Notes under the pieces: model-generated
Databases searched by the model: none
What the model saw: the letters and a program-made list of their open reading frames with translations, nothing else
Told to the model about the DNA's origin: nothing
Source: Scylla paramamosain
Taxonomy: Eukaryota > Arthropoda > Malacostraca > Decapoda > Portunidae
Assembly: GCF_035594125.1 (NCBI RefSeq)
Contig: NC_087151.1
Location: forward strand, 19,174,096-19,238,095
Direction: 5' to 3'
DNA length: 64,000 bases
Translations under genes and position numbers: made by a program
In this document: in pieces, positions 11,902 through 22,285 of the stretch
How positions within the stretch are numbered: position 1 is the first letter of the stretch
Layout: the number at the start of each line of letters is the position of its first letter

Positions 11902-14735
11902 ATAAAATTAAAGTTATGTATACAAACATAGACGGATTAGTGTCCAGCCAAAGGGAACTAAGAGATTATTTATATGAAAAGAAACCAGAAGTGGCATGCA
12001 TTACGGAAACAAAACTAACAAGGGAGATTAATGTTGAATTTGAAGAAGAAGGATATAACACATGGAGAAGAGACAGAAAGAATAAGGGAGGAGGAGGAGT
12101 GATGATTCTAGTAAGAAAAAACATCTTGATAGAAACAGTGGAATATGGTGAAGGGAGGTCAGAAACATTGAGTGTGGAGATCAAGATCCAAGGACAAGAA
12201 AGCAGAAAAATTATTGTTGCATACATGCCTCCAAAGACCAACACTTGGGGGACTGATGATTATAAGCACATGCAAAGTGAGTTCATAAAAAGTATAGATG
12301 ACATGCTAAAGATAAGAAACAAGGTGTTACTAGTAGGAGATTTTAATAGCAAGGAGATAAACTGGGGGGAGATGGAGGTGACAGGGATTGCCAGTACATG
12401 GAGTGAAGAATTTTTACAGACTGTGATGGTAAACACGATGGATTAATGGGTGAAAGAAAATACTAGGTACAGAGGAGAAGATGAACCATCACTCCTAGAC
12501 TTGGTTTTTACAAAAAAGCCAGAAAATGAACCAAGTATAGAATATTTGTGTCTAGTGGGAAAAAGTGATCATGTGAAGATGGAGATAGAGATCAAAGAAG
12601 AAGTGCCAAAATTCAATGAGGAATATAAAAATGAGAGAAAAAATTATGCTAAGGCAGACTTTACAGGGTTAAAGAAATTCTACGGAGAGCTTGATTGGAA
12701 TAATTTATTAAGAGGTATGGAGGTGCAGAAAAAATATGAAGTGTTTTTAAGCAAGTTTAGAGAAGGTGTTGAAAGATATGTGCCAAGATATAAGGTAAAA
12801 GAAAATAAGAAAGTGTGGTTTAATGCAAAGTGTGCAGAGGCAAAAAAGAAGAAGGAGAGGGCATGGAAAAAAATGAGGAAACAATGGAATGAGATGAATA
12901 GAGAAGAATACAGGACAGCTAGAAATGATTATGTTAAAATAAGAAGAGAAGAAGAAAGAAATTTTGAAAGAGATGTAGTTGGAAAGTGTAAAGAAGAACC
13001 CAAACTTTTCTATAGATATGTAAATGGAAAAATAAAGCATAGAGATACCATTACAAAGCTGAAGAAAAATGGAGAAATTTATGAAACCACACAAGAGATG
13101 GCTGAGATACTGAATAAAAGCTTTAAGTCTGTGTTTACAAGAGAAACTGTCTTTGCATCACTGGGAGATGAGGAACAACAGAAAGGAATAGCAAACATAC
13201 AAGTGGAAAGAAAAGAAATTAAAAGACTACTGGAAGAGCTAGATACTAGGAAGGCGATGGGACCAGACGAAGTAAATGGATGGATATTGAAAGAATGTAG
13301 AGAGGAATTGGAAGAACCAACATGGGAGATAATTAACAGTTCTTTGAAGGAGGGAAAAGTACCAAAGGAATGGAAGAGAGCAAATATAGTACCGTTATAC
13401 AAAGGAGGTAATAAAATGGAACCACTGAATTACAGACCAGTCTCACTCATGAGTATTGTAAGTAAACTCTGTGAAATAGTCATTAAAAACAGATGGGTGC
13501 AATATCTTGAACAAGAAAATATAATAACAGAAAAACAATTCGGTTTCAGGAAAGAGAGATCTTGCATAACAAACTTACTGAGCTTTTATACAAGAGTAAT
13601 AGATAAACTACAAGAGAGAGATGGTTGGGTTGATGCAGTCTATTTAGATCTGAAAAAAGCTTTTGATACAGTTCCACATAAAAGTCTCGTATGGAAACTG
13701 GAACATCGAGGAGGGCTAAAAGGAAAAATACTTAAGTGGATGAAGGATTATCTCCAAGGTAGGGAAATGAGCACAGTAATCAGAGATAATAAATCAAGTT
13801 GGTGCGAAGTAACAAGCGGAGTACCACAAGGATCTGTGTTGGCACCTATAATGTTTCAGGTCTATATAAATTATATGACTGTGGGTTTAAATAGCTACAT
13901 TAACATGTTTGCAGATGATGCAAAATTGATGAAAGTAATAAAGAACCAAGAGGATTGTGAGGAACTACAGAGGGATATTGATAGAATTTATGAATGGAGT
14001 AAACGATGGAAATTAGAATTCAATATAAAAAAGTGCCGTGTAATGGAGATGGGAAGAAGTAAAAGGAGACCTTCATGGGAGTATAAGATGGGAGGAATCA
14101 CAATACGAAAGAGCAAAGAAGAAAAAGACTTGGGAGTAATAATTCAAGAAACGCTATCACCAGAAAAACACATCAATGGAATATTTGGCTCTACATATAA
14201 TTTGCTAGCAAATATCAGGGTGGCATTTAATTACCTAGACAAAGAAATGATGAAGAAAATCATAACACACATGATACGCCCCAAACTGGAATATGCAGCA
14301 GTGGTATGGTCTCCACACAAGAAGAAAGATATAAGGAAATTGGAAAGAATACAAAAGAACAGCTACGAAAATGATACCTGAATTGGAAGACCTAAGTTAC
14401 GAGGAAAGACTGGAAGAAATTGGATTACCAACACTGCAAGAAAGAAGGGAAAGAGGAGACCTGATAACAAACAATGTTCAAATTAGTAAATGGCATGGAG
14501 AAGATAGACAGAGATGACCTAGTTGTAAAAGTGGAGGAAGGAGATAGATGTACAAGGGGACATATGAAGAAATTAAAGAAGAGTCATTGTTTGGGAGATA
14601 TTAAGAAATACAGCTTTCTGCATCGAACGGTTGAAATATGGAATAACTTAAAAGAAGAGGTGGTTGCGGCAAAGAGTGTACACATGTTTAAAGAGAAATT
14701 GGACAAATTTGGGTATGGAGACAGGACTAATTGAG
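11799..14735 (+). pseudogene. Family A LINE ORF2 (APE endonuclease-reverse transcriptase), nearly intact
   Basis: The APE endonuclease is at 11799-12600: YTNIDGL, CITETKL, GGGGVMILVRK, LLVGDFNSKEINW and VGKSDHVKM carry the Asn, Glu, Asp/Asn and His catalytic positions. RT is at about 13240-14300: [50 protein letters not shown] and catalytic FADDAKLM. Three lesions are visible: one in-frame TAA at 12444-12446 between endonuclease and linker, a 1-nt insertion near 14350, and a 4-nt duplication near 14471. After these the C-terminus resumes at 14474-14734 (YSFLHRTVEIWN) and ends GYGDRTN. It nicks target DNA and copies its own RNA by target-primed reverse transcription. Family A copies have no ribonuclease H domain that I can see. 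Confidence 0.9.
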
Positions 14736-14815
14736 CTTTGGCTCGGACCCTGTACTATACGAGTACAACTAGGTAAACTAGGTAAATACACATTTGGAAA
14801 CAATTTTTACAATAT

Positions 14816-14818
<3 letters not shown>

Positions 14819-14872
<54 letters not shown>
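14819..14872. repeat. (AC)n tract at the LINE 3' end
   Basis: 54 bp of AC. Between it and the CTAGGTAAATACACA signature of the full-length copy lie about 30 bp (TTTGGAAACAATTTTTACAA), so the original tail may have been altered, or this tract is independent. Confidence 0.9.
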
Positions 14873-14879
<7 letters not shown>

Positions 14880-15187
14880 CATATTTTCCACAATTTTTCA
14901 CATTTGTTTATTTGTATGAGCTACACTGAGTTCTTCTTCCTTGAAACCTTCAAAAATATTTATCATGCCAGCCGCCATTTTCCCTGTTGATATCACTGAC
15001 AATGTTTACCTGTACACAACTTTCCCATTTCACCCATTTCCCCACTTCCCAAATTACACTTCACTTCCCTTGCACTCACACATCACATAATTCCCTATTA
15101 TGGAGACAGGACTCAAGCTTGGCCCCCCCGTACAACCAAAACTTAGACAAATCCTTGGAGCTGCTGTGAATGGGTATGAATGTTTGT

Positions 15188-15193
<6 letters not shown>
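14873..15193. other. No gene seen
   Basis: Low-complexity, C/T-rich unique-looking DNA. No coding or repeat structure could be supported. Confidence 0.5.

Positions 15194-15265
<72 letters not shown>
15194..15265. repeat. (GA)n microsatellite
   Basis: 72 bp of pure AG dinucleotide. Open frames here (poly Arg-Glu, poly Ser-Leu) are artefacts of the repeat. Confidence 0.97.
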
Positions 15266-15267
<2 letters not shown>

Positions 15268-15659
15268 ACAATCCTGAAGATTGCTAAATAGAACAAGACT
15301 GATAGAGAATGAAAAATGGATGGAAGGAGTATAAATGCAAAGGGAATGGATGGAGGAAAAATGAAAAGGAATGGAGGACAGGAAAAGAGAATACTTATTT
15401 TTCAATACTTCGTCTCTTCCTCTAATTCTTCACTCACTCCTCATCCTTGCTACTTATATTCTTTCTACTTTCTCCCCATCCTCCCATCCTCTTCCTTCAT
15501 CTTCCTTCCATTTCCTTGCCCTATGTACTCTCCTTCTCCAGTTTCGTCCATTCCTCCCTTTTTCTTCCTTTCCTCTCTCTCTTTCATGTTGTCTCAAACC
15601 TCCCTCCCTGTCCCCTCCCCTCCCCCTATCTGCCAGAGATAAGGGACAAGGAAGAGGAA

Positions 15660-15664
<5 letters not shown>

Positions 15665-15709
<45 letters not shown>

Positions 15710-15785
15710 GGTGGGATGGATGGAGGGAGGGAATGGGGAGGGAAGGAGGGAAGTGAGAGGAGGGCAGGGAAGAGGGAGAAGGGAA

Positions 15786-15880
<95 letters not shown>
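15665..15880. repeat. Two (GA)n tracts in purine-rich DNA
   Basis: Pure GA runs at 15665-15702 and 15789-15880 with a G/A-rich spacer. The flank 15400-15640 is strongly pyrimidine-rich (C/T), so strand asymmetry flips at about 15640. Such mirror-like purine tracts can adopt triplex structures in principle; no function is claimed. Confidence 0.95.
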
Positions 15881-15884
<4 letters not shown>

Positions 15885-16080
15885 ATTAGTAGTAATATTA
15901 TTAGTAACAATATTTGGGCTTAGTGTACTACTGCTTTGACTCCACACTTATAGGCCTAAGCTTGCAGGCCTAAGCATCTATAATATGACTGCATTAGACA
16001 CAGTAATCATTTAATGCTTCTTCTTTTTTTCAAGAAAAAAATGTCTAATGCACCAGCAAATATGGTGTATATATATATAT

Positions 16081-16332
16081 GTTACAGTCAATACCTGAAT
16101 CCAGACAATTTGTAAAGTGACTTATTTTTTCAGGCAATTTGTGAACTGCCTGGTTAGGTTAGGTTAGGTTAGGTTAGGTTAGGTTAGGTTAGGTTAGGTT
16201 AGGTTAGGTTATAACCTAACCTAACCTAACCTAACCTAACCTAACCTAACCTAACCTAACCAGGCAGTTCACAAATTGCCTGAAAAAATAAGTCACTTTA
16301 CAAATTGTCTGGATTCAGGTATTGACTGTAAC
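16081..16332. repeat. Perfect long hairpin with inverted TTAGG telomere-type arrays
   Basis: The left arm is 71 bp of unique sequence (16081-16151) followed by 12 units of GGTTA. The right arm is 10 units of TAACC followed by the exact reverse complement of the same 71 bp (16262-16332). I find no mismatch in the 71-bp arms. The centre is GGTTATAACC at 16207-16216. The structure is embedded in an (AT)n context. TTAGG is the common arthropod telomere motif. An internal head-to-head array inside a perfect palindrome looks like a foldback/MITE-type element rather than a telomere. Confidence 0.92.
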
Positions 16333-16340
16333 ATATACGA

Positions 16341-16441
<101 letters not shown>

Positions 16442-16634
16442 CCCTCCCCTGGCACCTGATGGATCTGTATTGTAATTTACTGTTTTATATTGCTCTAATT
16501 GATTTTGTTCACTTGTGTAAGTGGATGAATTTTAGAAAATTGACAAAGTACTGAAAATTGAAAAAAAAATGAAGTGAGGGCTGTATTTTATTGATCAGAA
16601 TAAACCTGTGCTCAAGAGTTTTGTTCTCCTGCAG

Positions 16635-16799
16635 TTGTTTGATGCAGATAACCCCATCAATCTGAACTCTGGCCGCTATATGTTCACCACAGAGGGCCAT
16701 GTGTTACCATTGGCACCTTGGTTACGCCGGCACACCTGGGAGGATGGCCTCTTCCAGGACGACAGTCCCCCACCTTACACCAACTTCTCTTTTGCCAGT
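16635..16799 (+). CDS. EDEM1: EDEM1-like exon (penultimate coding exon, GH47 C-terminal segment)
   Basis: This 165-nt, 55-codon, phase 0-0 exon sits between acceptor TTCTCCTGCAG (AG at 16633-16634) and donor GTAAGT (16800-16805). It encodes LFDADNPINLNSGRYMFTTE, continuing GHVLPLAPWLRRHTWED. EDEM1 proteins have the same block (DNP, then GTRYMFTTEGH) at the end of the glycosyl hydrolase 47 domain; the conserved T-x-E-G-H segment closes the barrel and contributes to the calcium site in GH47 enzymes. EDEM1 acts in the ER lumen, trimming or recognising mannose on misfolded glycoproteins to send them to ERAD. The preceding exon was not found and probably lies upstream of the window or in DNA I could not parse. 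It is the only host coding sequence here besides the exon at 44879. Confidence 0.82.
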
Positions 16800-17279
16800 G
16801 TAAGTATTTTTTACTGATATTTTAAAAATGAGGAGAGGTTAACATTATTCATAGATGAAATTAAATGGAAATGTTGCCTCATCTTCTTTGACTTGTAATC
16901 TGCCTTTTGGAGATTTTACTGTCAGACTTAGACTATCATATTCTCTTTTCGACTATTATGATTCATTTTTACTATTAAAAGAAATCAAAAGGGAAGAATT
17001 GCAGTAAGGGAAATTTAGTAGCTAATATTTTCTATTCAACACAGATAGTATCACAAGAACTAGATAGGTGGCTTAAATACTTGTACTTACCTCAACATGT
17101 TTTGATCTAGATGGTGAAGATATCCAGCACTTATAAAGGTGAGGTTGTCCACTGTGTTGTGTGGTATAGCCATACCAACCACAACTGCTGTAGTTGTTGT
17201 TACCAATCTGGGCAGAATAAGTCCTGCTTCCACCATTCATTCCATTTTCAAATGAGCAGTGGCACAAAACACTGTACCA
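16800..17279 (+). other. Start of the 28-kb EDEM intron, no repeat recognised
   Basis: Intronic DNA just 3' of the donor GTAAGT. No coding or transposon signature was seen in these 480 bp. Confidence 0.6.
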
Positions 17280-18231
<952 letters not shown>

Positions 18232-18233
18232 TA

Positions 18234-18782
18234 TAAGACTGTGTGAGTTGAACCACCTCATATAATGGAATAGTACAGCCAGGTTGCTTCTAACATACAT
18301 TATGCTAACATGAATAATGTCTAACACAAGGCCCAGTTTGGTTTTGGGTCAACTGTAATGCAGGTGTTTCAAAACTTTAACACGAGGATGGTTTGAAGCA
18401 AGCTGCAGAGGAGTCCATCCTCACCCCACATGTGGGAGTGGGCTGCTGCTGCTCCTGCCATTCCCACTACCTACAGTGATGCCAGTTTAGTGACTGACTG
18501 GGGGAAGGAGTGGGCCACCACTGCCACCCCTGCCACCCATATTGATGCCAATTTGTTGACTGGCTTGGGGGAGGAAACATACCTGCAGTAGCAGTGAGGT
18601 CATTTTGCATACCCTATTAGAAAACCATTGTTTATACTATGGCAATGCTTTTTTGCATGTAAAAAAAAAAGGGCACTTATTAAAAGTTATATCATACATT
18701 ATGCTATTGTACTTTTGTGTATAGCACACTCATAATGGTAGCAAGCAGTTAGGTGTAATAACTGAGGGTTGAACACATTTGT
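18234..18782. other. Intron DNA with a degenerate ~60-bp duplication
   Basis: Mostly unassigned. Around 18440-18590, GATGCCAGTTTAGTGACTG and GATGCCAATTTGTTGACTGG recur with similar flanks (GGGGGAAGGAG / GGGGGAGGAA), so a short unit is duplicated. No coding evidence. Confidence 0.5.
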
Positions 18783-20435
18783 ATGTATTTACCTAGTTGT
18801 ATTGTACAGGGCACAAGCCAAATCTTATTTTGTCCTGCCTCCATATCTATATTTATCCAGTTTCTCTTTAAACATGTGCACACTGTTTGCCACAATCACC
18901 TCTTCCTTCAAATTGTTCCAGATTTTAATAGTTTGATAAAGATAGCTGTATTTCTTGATGTCACTCGAACATCTACTCTTCTTTATTTTCTTCCCATGTC
19001 CCCTCATCTGCCTTTTTCCCTCCTCCATCTGTGGTACCAAATCATATCTATCTATTCTTTCTGTATTGTTTACTAATTTGTACATTGTTATCAGGTTTCC
19101 TCTTTTTCTTCTCTCCTGTAGTATTGGCAACCCCATATCTTCAAGTCTTTCTTCATATCTTAAGTCTTTCAATTCTGGTACCATCTTTTTTTGCTATCCT
19201 CTGTATTCTTTCCAGTGGAACCTTGGTTACCAAATGTCTCCTTTTTTTAACAACTCAGGTTTTTGAACAAAAATTTTAACTCACAATTGCTTCGGTTGCC
19301 ATACTATAATTCAATTTTTTACCAAAGTTACTTGATTTCAAATACTACAAGACATAGCAGAAGTTGCCATCTATTACTAATTTTTAGTTTTTATAAATAT
19401 TTCCTTCATTTTTATATATTTTTAGGAGAGACACAGAGGGTAGCACAGTATTTCAGTCTTTGAAATAAGTTAAATGTGATCCCATTGAAGAACCTAGATG
19501 TAAACAAAAAAGGGTCAGCGCTCAGGAGTAATCCCGGGCTTCCTGTGGCTCTCTCTATGACCCACAACGCCATCACTACTGCACAACTGCATGCTCCTCT
19601 CTGTGTCGCTCTGTAAGGTTTTCCTCACTTGATCTGTGACAAAGAGAATACTTGCATGGTTTAAACAATATCTTTTGATGACTTCTGTGTCATTAAGTTC
19701 ATTCAATACATCGTTTCAGAATAAAAAATTTCTAAGCTGGAGAAGTTGTGGAGTGTCCATCTTAGCAGTGGGAGTGTCGGTCATTACCCGCTAAGACATG
19801 GTGGTTAGGTATCTGAAATTGATTCTTATGGGGAAAATAACTTCAGTTTTTTAACATTTCAGATTTTAAACAGCATTCAGGAACAAATTAAGTTAAAAAA
19901 CAGAGGTTCCATTGTATCTTTTTTTTCTATGTGGAGCCCAAACTACTGCTGTGTATTACAATTTAGGATGTATCATTATAATTTTATTCATCATTTCTTG
20001 ATCCAGATAGTTAAATGCCACCATAATGTTTGTTAACAAGCTGTATGTAGAGTCAAATATCCAATTTATGTGTCTTTCAGGTGATAGTGTCCTGAATTAT
20101 TGCTCCAAAGTCTTTTCTTCATTATTTTTCATTGTTATTTCTCCTCCCATTTTGTAATTCCATGAAGATCTTATGTTACTTTTTCCTATTTCCAACAACA
20201 TGGCATATCCTGGCATTAAATTCTAGTTTCCATCTTCGGCTATGTGCTTGTATCTTTCAAAATCCTTTTGCAACTCCTTGCAGTCATTTTCATCCTCTAA
20301 TATTTTCATGATTTTTGCATCAGCAAACAGATTTATATAACTATTTAGATCCTCTGTTATATCATTTACATAAATTTGAAACAGTAAGTGCCAACACAGA
20401 TCTTTTCAGTACCAGACTTGTCACTTTGTGCCATC
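18783..20435 (-). mobile_element. Family A LINE copy, antisense, 5'-truncated
   Basis: Read on the minus strand it ends with the family signature (TACAACTAGGTAAATAC at 18785-18801, without a long AC tail). It encodes the ORF2 C-terminus in 18825-19184 (ELKDLRYEERLEDMGLPI, KYSYLYQTIKIWN). After the insertion at 19213-19914 it continues through the VWAPH and KDLG regions to the catalytic-motif region near 20310-20340. It is interrupted by many stops. It lies inside the EDEM intron, opposite to the gene. Confidence 0.82.
19213..19914. mobile_element. Tigger-like MITE inserted in the antisense LINE
   Basis: LINE sequence stops at TTCTTTC and resumes at TATCTTTTTTTTCTATGTGG. The 702-bp insert has CAGTGGAACCTTGG at its left and, reverse complemented, CAATGGAACCTCTG at its right, followed by TA. 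Near the right end are ACGAA-free variants of the usual Tigger block (GGAACAAATTAAGTTAAAAA). The left TA and about 10 bp of LINE are missing, so the left boundary suffered a small deletion. Superfamily is inferred. Confidence 0.55.
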
Positions 20436-22285
20436 TTGATTTTTTATTTATTTATTTATTTTTTTCCATTATACATAAGAGGGTCACTGTCCAAGGGAAA
20501 CAAAACTGAAAAAAAAAATACCACGTAGTCGCCAGTCCCAAAAGAGACATCAAGAGAATCACTGAAAAATGAAGGATAAGTGTCTTGAAACCTTTCTCTT
20601 GAAAGAGTTCAAGTCATTGGAAAGAGGAAATACAGAAACAGGCAGGGAGTTCCAGAGTTTACTACAGAAAGGAATGAATGATTGAGAATAATGGTTAAGT
20701 CTTGGATTAGAGAAGTGAACAGAATAGGGATGAGAGAAGAAAGAAAGTCTTGTGCAATGAGGCCACAGGACGAGGGGAGGCATGCAGTAAGATCAGAAGA
20801 GCAGTTAGCATGAAAATAACATTAGAAGATAGCAAGAGATGCAACATCACAGTGATAAGAAAGAGGCTGAAGACAGTCAGTTAGAGGAGAGGAGTTAATA
20901 AGATGAAAAGCTTTTCATTCCAACCTGTCTAAAATACCATTATGAGGTGGATCCCTTCCGCCTCCCCATTCCATCTGAAGCATGCTCCATACATGGGCAG
21001 ATAAGGCCCCTGTACAGAGTTAGCGGTTGAGAAAAACTGACAGAGACAATTCAGAAAGCCTAGCTTCAAAGAAGCTGTTTTAGATAGAGATGAGATGTGA
21101 AGTTTCCAGTTTAGATTATAAGTAAACGACAGACAAAGGATGTTCAGTGTAAAAGAGGGAGACAGTTGAGTGTCATTGGAGAAGAGGTGATAGTTGACTG
21201 GCAGGTTGTGCCAAGCTGATAGACAGAGGAATTGAATTTTTGAGACAGTGAACAATACTAAGTTTCCTCTACCCCAGTCAGAAATTTTAGAGAGATCAGA
21301 AGTCAGGCATTCTGTGGCTTCCTCTCCATGAATTGTTTACTTCCTGAAAGGTTAGATGTCTGTGAAAACATGTAGAAAAGTGCAGGGTGGTATCATCAGT
21401 GTAGGCATGGATAGGACAAGAAGTTTGGTTTAGAAGATCATTGATGAATAATAGGAAGAGAGTGGGTGACGTGACAGAATCCTGAGGAACACCACTGTTA
21501 ATAGATTTAAGAGAAAAACATTGACCATCTACCACAGCAGCAATAGAATAGTCAGAAAGGAAACTTGTGATGAAGTTACAGAGAGAAGGATAGAAGCCAT
21601 AGGAGGGTAGTTTAGAAATCAAAGCTTTGTGCCAGACTGTCAAAAGCTTTTGATATGTCTAAGGCAGCAGCAAAAGTTTCACCAAAATTTTTAAATGAGG
21701 ATGATCGAGACTCAGTAAAGAAAGCCAGAAGATCACCAGTAGAGTATAGCCTTGACAATACCCATACTGGCAATCAGATAGAAGGTTGTGAAGTGATATG
21801 AGTAGATGTTTAAGAACATTCATGTTGAGGATAGATTCAAAAACTTTAGATAGGCAGAAAATTAAAGCAATAGGACAGTAGTTTGAGGTATTAGAATGGT
21901 GACCCTTTTTAGGAATAGGCTGAATGTAGGCAAACTTCCAGCAAGAAGGAAAGGTGGATGTTGATAGTTCTACAGAGTAGAAAGAGTTTGATTAGGCAAG
22001 GTGCAAGCACGGAAGCACAGTTTCGGAGAACAAAAGGAGGCCCACAAGCTTTCTGAGGGTTTAGGCCAGCGAGGGCAAAGAAAACATCACTGCGAAGAAT
22101 TTTAATGGGTAGCATGAAGTAGACAGAAGGTATAGGAGAGGGATGAACAAGCCCTGAATCATCCAAGATAGAGTTTTTAGCAAAGAGTTCAAGTTTAGGA
22201 ATAGATGAGATTACAGTGGTGCCATCAGGTTGAGATAAAGGAGGGAAAGATGAAGAAGCAAAGTTATTGGAGATGTTTTTGGCTA
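20436..22285 (-). mobile_element. Family B LINE, antisense, left half of a split copy
   Basis: The poly(A)/TTGCCCTTGGCC 3' end is at about 20445-20520 (here in antisense). Going up the minus strand come the C-terminus (20559-20783, YSQSFIPFCSKLWNSLP), RT (21296-21643: [23 protein letters not shown]; 21650-21800 in decayed frames) and the linker (21909-22313, PSIPSVYF...KILRSDVF). It stops at 22285 where a sense full-length B copy begins, and the same element resumes at 25598. Confidence 0.88.

Larger units (their letters stand above)
10594..14872 (+). mobile_element. Near full-length family A LINE
   Basis: This is the most complete copy of the family. A 5' leader of about 215 bp begins at the (AC)n tail of the previous copy, followed by ORF1, an overlapping ORF2, a short 3' UTR and the duplicated CTAGGTAAA signature at 14768-14787. 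The (AC)n run at 14819-14872 is displaced from the signature by about 30 bases of other sequence. The two-ORF layout, APE endonuclease and microsatellite-like 3' tail place it in the Jockey/CR1 supergroup by established classification; the exact clade is not decided. A few indels and one stop separate it from intactness, so it is relatively young. Confidence 0.9.

Noticed and set aside
16152..16261. TTAGG array as a true telomere or interstitial telomere fusion
   Set aside because: The head-to-head orientation could suggest a fusion, but the identical 71-bp unique arms on both sides show a palindromic element instead.
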